Shown here in pieces: positions 1 through 7,282 of a stretch of DNA of 23,962 nt. Position numbers and translations under genes: made by a program. Positions within the stretch are counted from its first letter, which is position 1, and every line of letters starts with the position of its first letter. Source of the DNA: a virus; IMG/VR virus record IMGVR_UViG_3300032116_001300, positions 1-23,962 of that record. The stretch is one strand, 5' to 3'. The notes under the pieces were generated by a model. It was not told the DNA's origin. It did not search any database and was given only the letters and a program-made list of their open reading frames with translations.

Positions 1-1
1 T

Positions 2-421
2 AAGTTTTTCGACCACGAAGGAATGACTGACGTATTAAGATATGATGGTATATCAAATTTCTTCATCGATAGACTGTTAGAGACAGACAAACAATGTCAC
101 GTATTCCTAGAAGGATATTCTATGGGATCAAAAGGCAGAGTATTCAACATTGCAGAGAACGCTGGCATTCTAAAATATAGATTGTGGTTGTTTGGTGTTG
201 AATGCACAGAGATACCACCAACAGTACTTAAGAAATATGCCACTGGTAAGGGCAATGCAAATAAAGAACGGATGCAAGAAGTTTTTGAAGAATTCAATGA
301 CATTCGTTTAAAAGAAGAACTACATATGACTGAGAAGCAATGGAATCCTTCTTCCGACTTGATTGATGCATATTGGTTGTGCAAATATGGAGTTGACAGT
401 TTGACATCCGAAACAAAATAG
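2..421 (+). CDS. RuvC-like Holliday junction resolvase (5' end outside window)
   Basis: The reading frame is already open at base 2 (KFFDHEG before the first Met at 23), so the gene starts upstream and the first catalytic Asp is not visible. The visible part resembles RuvC/RNase H-fold resolvases of large phages: an FLEGYSMGSKG strand with the second acidic residue, a central GNANKERM helix, and a C-terminal DLIDAYWL motif holding the last acidic residues. Such enzymes cleave branched DNA during phage recombination, replication and packaging. The stop TAG lies 15 nt past the -35 box of the next promoter, which is therefore inside this gene. Family assignment rests on motifs only; a RuvC-like nuclease of another specificity remains possible. 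Confidence 0.7.
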   Translation, partial: KFFDHEGMTDVLRYDGISNFFIDRLLETDKQCHVFLEGYSMGSKGRVFNIAENAGILKYRLWLFGVECTEIPPTVLKKYATGKGNANKERMQEVFEEFNDIRLKEELHMTEKQWNPSSDLIDAYWLCKYGVDSLTSETK

Positions 422-429
422 AGTATACT
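401..429 (+). promoter_or_regulatory. sigma70-type promoter for the ClpP-like operon
   Basis: TTGACA at 401-406 and TATACT at 424-429 with an ideal 17-nt spacer. The predicted start near 436 lies 20 nt before the ClpP-like start codon. It overlaps the end of the resolvase gene and should be used by host RNA polymerase, as for early or middle phage genes. Confidence 0.85.
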
Positions 430-455
430 CTATATTACTATAGAAAGTGATAATC

Positions 456-1109
456 ATGGAAGAAGAAAAAATTAGTTCTTTGTTTGGCTTAGATGACGCT
501 AAGAAACCTAGACAACCAAAAGTACTAGGACAACTATACACATTGTATTTGGTCGGAGAAATAACATCTCCAGACGATTACGTTGAGTGGTTCGAAATCA
601 TTAGAAATGCAACAGAGAATGATGTTATCAAAATTCACATCAATTCTTCTGGTGGTAATCTATTTACTGCTGTACAGTTGATGCGTGTCATGTCCGAATC
701 TCAAGCAAACATTTTAACATCAGTAGAAGGCGCATGTATGTCTGCGGCTACGATGGTGTTCTTGTCTGGCGATGGATTTGAAATCTCAGAACATTCTATG
801 TTTATGTTCCACAACTATTCGGGTGGAACAATTGGTAAGGGTGGTGAGATGTATGACAACATCATGTATGAACGCAAATGGTCAGATAAATTCATGCGTA
901 GCATTTATGACGGGTTCTTAACTGATCTTGAAATCAAATCAATGCTAGAGAACAAAGATATCTGGATGGAACCAGAAGAAGTGTTCAAACGCCTGAACAA
1001 ACGTGGAGAAGATATAATGAAAGAGGCAGAGGCTAAAGTTAAAAAACCTAGAGCCAAACCAGCCCCCAAAAAGGTGCCTGCTAAAAAAGTGAGGAAGACA
1101 AATGAGTGA
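456..1109 (+). CDS. ClpP-like serine protease with basic Lys/Pro tail
   Basis: A 217-aa protein of the ClpP/crotonase-fold peptidase family (S14), which forms ring-shaped proteases in the cytoplasm. The core shows HINSSGG (residues 61-67), the nucleophile region EGACMSAA with Ser96, the MFHNYSGG motif with His119, and KDIWMEPEE with Asp168. The Ser-His-Asp spacing (23 and 49 residues) nearly equals that of E. coli ClpP, so it looks active. Residues after about 187 form a Lys/Pro/Ala-rich tail absent from ordinary ClpP, possibly a DNA-, RNA- or partner-binding extension. No Clp ATPase is nearby. I chose ATG 456 over the in-frame GTG at 447 because GAAAGTGAT sits at ribosome-binding distance. 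The 3' end overlaps the next gene by 8 nt. T4-like phages normally use a different prohead protease, so this is probably an accessory protease. Confidence 0.85.
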   Translation: MEEEKISSLFGLDDAKKPRQPKVLGQLYTLYLVGEITSPDDYVEWFEIIRNATENDVIKIHINSSGGNLFTAVQLMRVMSESQANILTSVEGACMSAATMVFLSGDGFEISEHSMFMFHNYSGGTIGKGGEMYDNIMYERKWSDKFMRSIYDGFLTDLEIKSMLENKDIWMEPEEVFKRLNKRGEDIMKEAEAKVKKPRAKPAPKKVPAKKVRKTNE

Positions 1110-1812
1110 TGGTGTATTCTTAGTATCGTCTGCGATTCATGCAAAGCATGGTGTGTATGATACTCAAACAAGACTTGAACAAACTATTGAAACTTGCAAG
1201 TCTATCAGAAACAAGTGTGATGCAGAAATCATTATACTAGATGGTGGATATCAAGATATCACAGAAAAAGAACGTGATATCTTATCACCACACATTAAAA
1301 GATTTTATAGTTTTGCTGACGCAGAGAATGTTCAACAACTTCAGCAAGTGCCAAATCACGATATCGTAAAGAATATGATTGAGATTATCGTATTCGGTTC
1401 GTTCTTTGATAAAGCAGTTGAAGATGGTTGGCGTGAAAAGTATAAGCGTATCTTTAAGATGAGTGGACGTTATACGTTGAATGATGACTTCAACTATGAC
1501 AAACACATGCAAGCTAAAGACATGGTTGTCATTCGTGGTCCTTTCACAAGCCAATTCAATTCAAATATTACAGGCGGTGTTTCATTGCAATACATGAGTC
1601 GCTTGTGGAGTTTCGATGCATTCTTACTTCCATACGTTCGAGACATTTATACTGACATGTTTAATCACATGACAGATAGATTGAACGCAAAGGGATACAT
1701 TGACATTGAACATTTATTGTTTCATCACCTTGATCCTGCGTTAATTGAGAATATTGGTAAAGTTGGTGTAGAAGGAAATATCGCACCAAATGGAGTGAGG
1801 GTATCAGATTGA
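1102..1812 (+). CDS. putative glycosyltransferase-like phage protein
   Basis: A 236-aa protein without signal peptide or membrane segment. The N-terminal part looks like a Rossmann-type alpha/beta fold (FLVSSAIHA, then CDAEIIILDGG near residues 39-49). A middle motif, KRIFKMSGRYTLNDDFN (about 114-130), resembles the K-x-SGRY-x-LN motif I associate with uncharacterised sugar-transferase-like proteins of phages and capsule loci. There is no clear DxD triad, so enzymatic activity is uncertain. It overlaps the ClpP-like gene by 8 nt and the next gene by 4 nt (TTGA), so translation of the three is probably coupled. Pairing with a second glycosyltransferase-like gene suggests joint modification of a glycan. 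Confidence 0.5.
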   Translation: MSDGVFLVSSAIHAKHGVYDTQTRLEQTIETCKSIRNKCDAEIIILDGGYQDITEKERDILSPHIKRFYSFADAENVQQLQQVPNHDIVKNMIEIIVFGSFFDKAVEDGWREKYKRIFKMSGRYTLNDDFNYDKHMQAKDMVVIRGPFTSQFNSNITGGVSLQYMSRLWSFDAFLLPYVRDIYTDMFNHMTDRLNAKGYIDIEHLLFHHLDPALIENIGKVGVEGNIAPNGVRVSD

Positions 1813-2627
1813 ACTATAAGATTTTTCAGATTTGTTTCGAAAACAGACAGATTCCTTTAGTCGATCCTCTACTGACACCATTTGATAATACGTCAAATGA
1901 GAAGCCCGAGTTGCGTGAGTTTCATTCATTCAATCGTATCATTGATGAAGGCTTTGCAGATGACTTAGATGCTTGGGGTGTCTTTGGTCCTCGCTGGCAA
2001 AGCAAGATGCGTTATGAAGCTAACGTAATTAAAAATGCTATTGATGAGAGTGAAGGATTTGATGTTTACATTTTCAATCATGCTAGAGTACAGAATGCAT
2101 TAACTGCGAACGTGTGGGAACAAGGAGATTATTTCCATCCAGGAATTAAACAAGTTGTTCGTTCCGCATTTACTGCTGGCGGATATGATACGAATGTGCT
2201 TGATAGTGTAATGACAGATTCAGCTTGCTATTGTAGTTACTTTGTTGCGACAAAAGCATTTTGGTTAGAGTACATTGCATTCGTAAAAGATATCAAAGAA
2301 AAACTCGAATCATTGACTGGAGAAGATGCAGAAATTTATCACGGTAGTGCAAACTATAGCAGAGACCCAAATCTGAATATGTTTCCATTTATCGTTGAAC
2401 GATTGTTCTCTACGTTTCTTCAGATGAAAGAATATAAAGTCTATAGTCAGCCATATGACTATGACGTTTATCAAAATCAAATTAATGATTTTAGCAAAGT
2501 GCTAAACGCACTGTATGGTATTAAACGTATGGTTGTCGAAAGACAATCACATGAGTTATTCGAACACTGGAACTTATTGAGGTTGTATTTCGCAAAGACA
2601 CACCCCGATTTATTTAACTTAGATTGA
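1809..2627 (+). CDS. putative glycosyltransferase-like protein (DUF4422-like features)
   Basis: A 272-aa cytoplasmic protein. The middle resembles DUF4422/capsule sugar-transferase proteins: CSYFVATKAFWLEYI (about 140-154) followed by NMFPFIVERLFSTFL (about 196-210), like the 'N-x-F-h-h-x-ER-h-h' region of that family. I read the start as TTG 1809 because it overlaps the previous stop (TTGA), GGAG/GAGG lies about 9 nt upstream, and the next in-frame ATG would remove about 66 conserved-looking residues. It probably acts on the host surface glycan or on a virion glycan together with the preceding gene; substrate unknown. Confidence 0.5.
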   Translation: MNYKIFQICFENRQIPLVDPLLTPFDNTSNEKPELREFHSFNRIIDEGFADDLDAWGVFGPRWQSKMRYEANVIKNAIDESEGFDVYIFNHARVQNALTANVWEQGDYFHPGIKQVVRSAFTAGGYDTNVLDSVMTDSACYCSYFVATKAFWLEYIAFVKDIKEKLESLTGEDAEIYHGSANYSRDPNLNMFPFIVERLFSTFLQMKEYKVYSQPYDYDVYQNQINDFSKVLNALYGIKRMVVERQSHELFEHWNLLRLYFAKTHPDLFNLD

Positions 2628-2631
2628 GATT

Positions 2632-2925
2632 ATGATTATTGATTTGTTTCGCCCCACTATAGAATGGATTAAAGATGATTTTAAGTCTAACAGAATTCGC
2701 TTTGTTGTTGAGTTGCTTGCTTGGGCTATTAGCATTGGCTGTAGTATTACTATGGCACTCACAGTCCCCACTCCTCCGCTTCTTACTCTTTACCCTATCT
2801 GGATCCTTGGCTGTGCTATGTATGCTTGGGCTAGTTGGACTAGGAAATCTTTTGGCATGTTGGCTAACTATATTCTGCTAACAACTATTGATTCCATAGG
2901 TTTGATAAGAATGCTTGCCGCTTGA
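2632..2925 (+). CDS. small membrane protein
   Basis: A 97-aa protein with two to three predicted transmembrane segments (about residues 22-43, 50-68 and 76-93), rich in Trp, Ile and Leu. Last gene of the ClpP-led operon, 4 nt after the preceding stop, with GAGATT as a weak ribosome-binding site. No recognisable enzymatic motif. Small membrane proteins of this sort are common in T4-like phage genomes and mostly uncharacterised; a holin role cannot be excluded but nothing specific supports it. Confidence 0.75.
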   Translation: MIIDLFRPTIEWIKDDFKSNRIRFVVELLAWAISIGCSITMALTVPTPPLLTLYPIWILGCAMYAWASWTRKSFGMLANYILLTTIDSIGLIRMLAA

Positions 2926-2950
2926 CTTTTCATGACACTTGAGTTATAAT
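2922..2950 (+). promoter_or_regulatory. sigma70-type promoter for the AbrB-like gene
   Basis: TTGACT at 2922-2927 and TATAAT at 2945-2950, 17-nt spacer. The -35 box overlaps the stop of the membrane protein gene. Predicted start near 2957; the ribosome-binding site AAGGAG follows at about 2963-2968. Confidence 0.85.
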
Positions 2951-2974
2951 AAATGTATCGCTTAAGGAGTACGT

Positions 2975-3469
2975 ATGGCAAACAAATCTTGGACTATAAA
3001 CTTGGAAGAAGACCCTGAGACTGGTGACTTGATTCTTCCACTGAATGATGATATACTAGAGCAAACTGGTTGGAAGACTGGTGACACTATTGATTGGATT
3101 GACAATAAGGATGGTAGTTGGACTATGAAGAAGACTGAAACACAATGGGTTCTTGTTGAAGCCGTGTCTATGTTTCGTGAACGATACATGGTAGAAGTGC
3201 CTGTTGGCGTTGACAGATACGGCAAAGACAAAGCTGATTGGGCACTTGATACAGTTACTTTGTGTGAGGCTAAAGAATTCTCACAAGAACACTTGGGTGA
3301 AACTATCACCTCACATCGTGTCATTACAAAAGAAGAAGCACTTGCGTTATGTGATAAGGACAATGCCTACTGCAAAGCGTGGACTGAAGAAATGAAAGTT
3401 AAAAATTTCTTCACGACAATGGCAGAGCATATTCAAAAAGATGACTACTCTGACGATTCTTCGAGGTAA
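2975..3469 (+). CDS. AbrB/SpoVT-like N-terminal domain phage protein
   Basis: A 164-aa acidic protein. Residues about 8-40 (DPETGDLILPLNDDILEQTGW then KTGDTIDW) form the swapped-hairpin beta pattern of SpoVT/AbrB-type domains: 'x-G-x-h-x-LP-x-x-h-x-x-x-h-G-h-x-x-GD-x-h-x-W'. This arrangement occurs in conserved cyanophage and T4-like proteins. The C-terminal half (from about residue 60) is a separate unassigned alpha/beta region ending in an acidic tail (DDYSDDSSR). The AbrB fold often binds DNA, so a regulatory role is possible, but the acidic composition argues against strong DNA binding. It has its own strong promoter and ribosome-binding site, implying high expression. Confidence 0.65.
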   Translation: MANKSWTINLEEDPETGDLILPLNDDILEQTGWKTGDTIDWIDNKDGSWTMKKTETQWVLVEAVSMFRERYMVEVPVGVDRYGKDKADWALDTVTLCEAKEFSQEHLGETITSHRVITKEEALALCDKDNAYCKAWTEEMKVKNFFTTMAEHIQKDDYSDDSSR

Positions 3470-3474
3470 CTATA

Positions 3475-3708
3475 ATGACGCTACCTGACGAAAGATATCG
3501 TGCGTTGCGTTGCGGGCATCAAATGCTTTTGGATTTGTTGAATCCAAAAGTAACACCTAAGGTGCCTAAGTATATTCGTCAACGTGCATTGGGTGTTCTA
3601 CGACACTATCCAGACCCATATCACTTCACAAAGATTGTGGAGAGATTGCCTGAAGATTTTGCCGTCAATAGTCCATTTGTGAAGGTGACGAATGAAAACG
3701 CAAACTGA
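3475..3708 (+). CDS. BPSL0761-like small protein
   Basis: A 77-aa basic protein with the pattern MTLPDERYRAL, LLDLLNPKVTPKVPK, IRQRALGVLRHYPDPY. This matches my memory of the BPSL0761 family, small helical proteins found mainly in Burkholderiales genomes and prophages. Function unknown. It is 5 nt downstream of the AbrB-like gene. Its value here is as a host clue: phages that carry it tend to have betaproteobacterial hosts. A database search is needed to confirm the family. Confidence 0.65.
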   Translation: MTLPDERYRALRCGHQMLLDLLNPKVTPKVPKYIRQRALGVLRHYPDPYHFTKIVERLPEDFAVNSPFVKVTNENAN

Positions 3709-3871
3709 AAATGAAGTTGTGCATTTTTTGCAAGAGTTACTGCATCCTGAGGGTTTTGGTTGGTCAGTAACTGCTGAGGTTCGTAAAGAATCAAAGCGTC
3801 TTTTAATTATGATAGAAAGTGAAAGTAATGAGCAAGATTCAGCAATTCGGCAGAGTGTTCGAAACGTTTGA
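3692..3871 (+). CDS. small hypothetical protein (59 aa) overlapping both neighbours
   Basis: ATG 3692 follows AAGGTG at ribosome-binding distance and opens a 59-codon frame to TGA 3869-3871. The product (MKTQTENEVVHFLQELLHPE at its start, then GWSVTAEV and RLLIMIESE) alternates hydrophobic and charged residues as a folded alpha/beta protein would. It fills a gap otherwise without a gene. It overlaps the previous gene by 17 nt and the next by 44 nt in another frame; the second overlap is long for this genome, which lowers confidence. Function unknown. Confidence 0.5.
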   Translation: MKTQTENEVVHFLQELLHPEGFGWSVTAEVRKESKRLLIMIESESNEQDSAIRQSVRNV

Positions 3872-4127
3872 CCCTAGTAATAAAAACCATAGAAAAATTT
3901 TCCACGATGTTTTAAGATATCGTACATGGGGTAGGTCTCCGATCTGTTTTTGGGCAGAAGATGATTCTTCTGGTTCTAATAGTTTGATGGATCAATGTAT
4001 CAAGGCGATGGGTAAATACTATATAGAAAAAGAGTTTGGTGTGTTAATAGATGATGATCCCTTTTTGAATGCAGAAATTCGCACTAGACCTAATCCATGT
4101 CCACACATTAGGAAGAAATTGAAATGA
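3828..4127 (+). CDS. conserved phage hypothetical protein (99 aa)
   Basis: A 99-aa protein without signal peptide or membrane segment, with an aromatic N-terminal half (RYRTWGRSPICFWAEDD) and a basic C-terminus. I prefer ATG 3828 to the GTG at 3819. Its upstream GAAAGTGAAAGTA resembles the leader of the ClpP-like gene (GAAAGTGATAATC), hinting at a shared ribosome-binding style. It ends with an ATGA overlap with the next gene, so the two are probably translated together. I do not recognise a domain. Confidence 0.7.
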   Translation: MSKIQQFGRVFETFDPSNKNHRKIFHDVLRYRTWGRSPICFWAEDDSSGSNSLMDQCIKAMGKYYIEKEFGVLIDDDPFLNAEIRTRPNPCPHIRKKLK

Positions 4128-4849
4128 AAGTTTATATCGGACCTTATAAGAATTGGGTTGGACCATATCAGATTGCCGAAGCACTTTGCTTTTGGGCAAA
4201 GCCTGTCGAGGATGAATATGGATTCAAACGTAAGCCTGATTGGGTGCATAACTTTGGTACTTGGCTTTCTCACGGAACTACAAAAGAAGAAATTGTAGAA
4301 TCAAAGAATGCTCCAGAAACTTGGCTGTTGAAACTATGCCAATGGATAGAGTCTAAGCGCAATCGTAAGTCATATATCAAGATTGACAAATACGATACAT
4401 GGTCAATGGATCACACACTCGCAATGATTGTCTTGCCTATGCTGAAACAATTGCAAGCAACAAAGCATGGTGGACCCCATGTTGATGATGAAGATGTGCC
4501 AGAAGAATTGAAGTCAACTTCAGCGCCAGCAAAAGAGAATGAATATGATACTGACGAAAATCATTTTAAGCGTTGGGATTGGGTATTAGATGAAATGATT
4601 TTTGCGTTTACTTGCAAGAATGATGATTCGTGGGAAGAAGCGTTTCGTTCTGGTGAACACGAATTGATTTGGACTCCAATCGACAAAGACGGCAATGAAG
4701 TTCCCAAGAAAGACGCTAAGTTGTTTCGAATGGGTCATGGTCCTAACGACACATACAAATGTGACTATGAAGGCATGAAAGTGGTTGAGACACGAATTCA
4801 AAACGGATTTCGTTTGTTTGGCAAATACTATCAAGCACTTTGGGATTAA
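4124..4849 (+). CDS. conserved T4-like phage protein of unknown function
   Basis: A 241-aa soluble acidic protein. It begins MKVYIGPYKNWVGPYQIA and contains WSMDHTLAMIVLPMLKQL (about residues 88-105), an acidic HVDDEDVPEELKST linker, then RWDWVLDEMIFAFTCKNDDS. These blocks recur in an unnamed family common in cyanophages and other T4-like marine or freshwater phages. No catalytic motif is evident. The ATGA overlap with the gene before suggests translational coupling; a late-type promoter and the endolysin follow. Confidence 0.75.
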   Translation: MKVYIGPYKNWVGPYQIAEALCFWAKPVEDEYGFKRKPDWVHNFGTWLSHGTTKEEIVESKNAPETWLLKLCQWIESKRNRKSYIKIDKYDTWSMDHTLAMIVLPMLKQLQATKHGGPHVDDEDVPEELKSTSAPAKENEYDTDENHFKRWDWVLDEMIFAFTCKNDDSWEEAFRSGEHELIWTPIDKDGNEVPKKDAKLFRMGHGPNDTYKCDYEGMKVVETRIQNGFRLFGKYYQALWD

Positions 4850-4856
4850 TTCTATG

Positions 4857-4863
4857 CTAAATA
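4857..4863 (+). promoter_or_regulatory. candidate T4-type late promoter for the endolysin
   Basis: CTAAATA at 4857-4863 resembles the T4 late box TATAAATA and cyanophage late variants. Predicted start near 4870 leaves a short leader with GAGGAG before ATG 4892. A TATAAT also lies at 4870-4875 but no -35 box is 17 nt upstream. Late timing fits a lysis gene. Confidence 0.5.
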
Positions 4864-4891
4864 CTTCTATATAATCATAGAGGAGACAGCA

Positions 4892-5512
4892 ATGGACTTT
4901 TTTACAGAAGAGGCAGTACATCATTTAATTCCAAAAGTTAAAAACTTTGACGAATGGTATACTAATCTAAGTGATATTTTACCTGAGTATGACATAGACA
5001 CACCAAAGCGAGTTGCGGCTTTCATGGCACAATGTGGACATGAGTCTGGTGGATTTACTTTGATGCAAGAGAATTTGAATTATTCTGCAAAAGGTTTAGT
5101 CGGTACTTTTAAGAAATACTTTCCTACTGAAGCCCACGCAAAACCATACGAACGCAAACCAGAAATGATTGCGAATCGTGTATATGCTAATCGTATGGGT
5201 AATGGAGATGAAGCATCTGGAGAAGGCTGGTACTTTCGTGGAAGAGGCATTATACAAATTACAGGAAAGAATAACTACACTAAGTGTTCACAATCATTGT
5301 TTGAAAGCAATGTACTAGTTGAGAATCCTGATTTGTTGCTTGAAGCAGAGTATGCTATTCATTCTGCTTGTTGGTTCTGGTCTGCGGCTAGACTGAATGA
5401 ACTATCAGATAGTGGAGATATAAAGACAATGACGAAACGAATCAATGGTGGATTCATTGGCTTAGAAGACAGAATCAATCATTACAATCATGCGATTGAA
5501 ATTTTAACTTAA
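4892..5512 (+). CDS. GH19-type endolysin (lysozyme/chitinase fold)
   Basis: A 206-aa peptidoglycan hydrolase of glycoside hydrolase family 19, which cuts the glycan strand to release progeny phage. Evidence: CGHESGGF with catalytic acid Glu51, YSAKGLVGTFKKYFPT, the GEGWYFRGRGIIQITG block at about residues 110-125 (second acidic residue near Glu111), and CWFWSAARLNELSD. The length is typical of a single-domain phage GH19 lysin. There is no signal peptide, so it should need a holin to reach the wall; none is identifiable with confidence here. The ribosome-binding site GAGGAG is good and a late-type promoter precedes it. Confidence 0.9.
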   Translation: MDFFTEEAVHHLIPKVKNFDEWYTNLSDILPEYDIDTPKRVAAFMAQCGHESGGFTLMQENLNYSAKGLVGTFKKYFPTEAHAKPYERKPEMIANRVYANRMGNGDEASGEGWYFRGRGIIQITGKNNYTKCSQSLFESNVLVENPDLLLEAEYAIHSACWFWSAARLNELSDSGDIKTMTKRINGGFIGLEDRINHYNHAIEILT

Positions 5513-5524
5513 AAGGCGATAATC

Positions 5525-5806
5525 ATGTTCAATAAAATTAAAGAGTTTTTCACAGGTAGCAAACCAGCGGTAGAGGCAACTCAAGAAGTTCCATTGACTG
5601 CGGCTGATGCGGCAATCAAAAACATCAAAGAAACTACTGCGGCAGTAGATGCTAAGGTTGAAGTTGCACCAGTAGCAGAAGCGATACCACAACAAGCATG
5701 GACTAAAAATTCTCCTGCGCCTATCGCAACGACTACTAGAAAAAAACCACAAACTACTAAAGCGACTACTACTGCGCCTAGGAAAAGAAAGCCAGCACCA
5801 AAATAA
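5525..5806 (+). CDS. low-complexity Ala/Thr/Lys/Pro-rich protein
   Basis: A 93-aa protein: a short amphipathic start (MFNKIKEFFTGSK), an Ala-rich middle, and a basic Thr/Pro/Lys tail (from about residue 66) reminiscent of histone-H1-like tails and of the tail of the ClpP-like protein at 456-1109. Mostly disordered; possibly nucleic-acid binding. It is 12 nt behind the endolysin with AAGGCG as ribosome-binding site, so probably late. Only 5 nt separate it from the convergent minus-strand operon, and I see no terminator between them. Confidence 0.65.
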   Translation: MFNKIKEFFTGSKPAVEATQEVPLTAADAAIKNIKETTAAVDAKVEVAPVAEAIPQQAWTKNSPAPIATTTRKKPQTTKATTTAPRKRKPAPK

Positions 5807-5811
5807 TGTGC

Positions 5812-6525
5812 TTAATTCCAGTATCTATTATGGTATAAACTTTCCCAATACTTTTTGTTATTGCGATTAACAAAATTTTTAATAAGATATTTGCCCATAC
5901 CTAAGTAGCCCATCTTTTTAAATCTACGGCTATCTTGTCCGAAGTGGTGTCGAATAATCTTAAACTTTCTAGGACTATATTTTTTAGACAAGAAGTAGTC
6001 TTCAGATGTTAATAGGTTTTCAGGAAACCCACCATACTCTTCAAACTTATCTTTACGTGTCAGCATGAATGCGCCAACTGCAAATGGTGAAAAGAATTTT
6101 AGTGTATGATTAATTAGGTTGAATGCAGTAAAGCCAATCTTTGCACGTATATCTTTATCGTAACATTTAATGTTTAGTCCAACAAGATGTAGTTTCTTTA
6201 ATTCCATCTTGTTAACAGAATCTTGAATAACTGTATCTTTAAAGAATCGAACATCGGCATCGATGAACAGAATGTAAGGAGTAGTGACTAGTCTTGCTCC
6301 GTTGTTCTTAGCAATAGACACTGGACCACCATCAATGATTTCAACATTCAGTCCAATACTGTTATCTTTAATAACTTGTCTAGTGGCATCGGTGGAACAG
6401 TCAGCAATGATTACTCTAGTGTCACCTATGTTTTGTGAACGTAGTGAATCTAGTAGATGATGAATATAATTTTCTTCATTCTTACACGGCACAACAATAG
6501 TAATTTTATCACAGAGTTTCATCAT
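5812..6525 (-). CDS. GT2-family glycosyltransferase
   Basis: A 237-aa GT-A fold transferase: KITIVVPCKNEENYIHHLL (residues 7-25), VIIADCSTDATRQV with nucleotide-binding Asp42/Asp46, AKNNGARLVTTPYILFIDAD with the metal-binding DxD at 89-91, and a downstream SEDYFLSKK motif likely holding the catalytic base. The C-terminus is basic with an aromatic-rich end, compatible with peripheral membrane contact. It transfers a sugar from a nucleotide-sugar to an unknown acceptor. Its start overlaps the phosphoesterase gene by 17 nt. It is last in the minus-strand late operon. Partnership with an LpxH-like enzyme suggests lipid A or LPS as the target. Confidence 0.85.
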   Translation of the reverse strand: MMKLCDKITIVVPCKNEENYIHHLLDSLRSQNIGDTRVIIADCSTDATRQVIKDNSIGLNVEIIDGGPVSIAKNNGARLVTTPYILFIDADVRFFKDTVIQDSVNKMELKKLHLVGLNIKCYDKDIRAKIGFTAFNLINHTLKFFSPFAVGAFMLTRKDKFEEYGGFPENLLTSEDYFLSKKYSPRKFKIIRHHFGQDSRRFKKMGYLGMGKYLIKNFVNRNNKKYWESLYHNRYWN

Positions 6526-7282
6526 TGTCTTTTTCCTTAGTCCAAGTTATAATTTCCCAGCGGCCGTCATGGTGTTCTACAAGTGCTGTACAACTTTCAA
6601 CCCAATCGCCATCATTCATATACATAACGCCATTAATTTCTTTAATCTCTGCGTGGTGTATATGTCCGCATATAACTCCATCAAAACCTCGCTTCTTACA
6701 GTAATTGGCCAAGTTTTCTTCAAACTTGAACATAAAGTCTACTGCCTTTTTAACTCTGTGTTTAAGAAACTTGCTAATGCTAAAGTACCCAAAACCCATG
6801 CGATGACGTAGCCAATTATACCTACTATTGACAGAAAGGATGAAGTCATATGCTTTATCTCCTAAGAATGCTAACCATGGTGCCAGTTTAGTAATGCCGT
6901 CAAACAAGTCTCCATGTGTGACTAGATAATGCTTACCATCTGCACCTATATGTTCTATTTGATTGTGAATTTCAACAAGACCAAAACTAAAACCATATGG
7001 TATCATGGGTCTAAGAAACTCATCGTGATTCCCGGCTATATAAACAACTCTAGTGCCACGTTTTGCGTGACCTAATACTCTACGTACTACATTGGTATGG
7101 CTTTGTTTCCATCGCCACTTGTTTTGTTGTATGCGCCATGCATCAATAATATCACCCACTAGATATAGTGTGTCACAACTGTTATGCTTTAAAAAGTTAT
7201 TTAACTTATCTGCTTGACTATCTTTCGTGCCTAAATGCACATCACTCACAAAAATAGAACGATATGTTTTCGTATGAACCAT
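6509..7282 (-). CDS. LpxH-like metallophosphoesterase
   Basis: A 257-aa calcineurin-like phosphoesterase close to the UDP-2,3-diacylglucosamine diphosphatase family, which in bacteria releases lipid X during lipid A synthesis at the inner membrane. All metal-ligand blocks are present: SDVHLG (Asp14, His16), VGDIIDAWR (Asp44), GNHDE (Asn85, His86), THGD (His123) and CGHIHHAE (His207, His209). The C-terminal YMNDGDWVESCTALVEH is a signature of the LpxH-like subgroup common in alpha- and betaproteobacteria. It abuts the upstream gene with no spacing and overlaps the glycosyltransferase. Whether the substrate is the lipid A intermediate or another pyrophosphate cannot be told from sequence. Confidence 0.85.
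   Translation of the reverse strand: MVHTKTYRSIFVSDVHLGTKDSQADKLNNFLKHNSCDTLYLVGDIIDAWRIQQNKWRWKQSHTNVVRRVLGHAKRGTRVVYIAGNHDEFLRPMIPYGFSFGLVEIHNQIEHIGADGKHYLVTHGDLFDGITKLAPWLAFLGDKAYDFILSVNSRYNWLRHRMGFGYFSISKFLKHRVKKAVDFMFKFEENLANYCKKRGFDGVICGHIHHAEIKEINGVMYMNDGDWVESCTALVEHHDGRWEIITWTKEKDNDETL

Noticed and set aside
447-455. GTG start for the ClpP-like gene, and likewise GTG 3819 for the 99-aa gene
   Set aside because: In both cases the GTG is part of the GAAAGTGA ribosome-binding region for the following ATG.
2675-2881. 68-codon hydrophobic frame inside the 97-aa membrane protein gene
   Set aside because: It overlaps in another frame; the 97-aa frame has the ribosome-binding site and operon spacing.
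5807-5811. Terminator expected between the convergent operons at 5806/5812
   Set aside because: Only 5 nt separate the genes, and no stem followed by a T-run is visible on either strand there.
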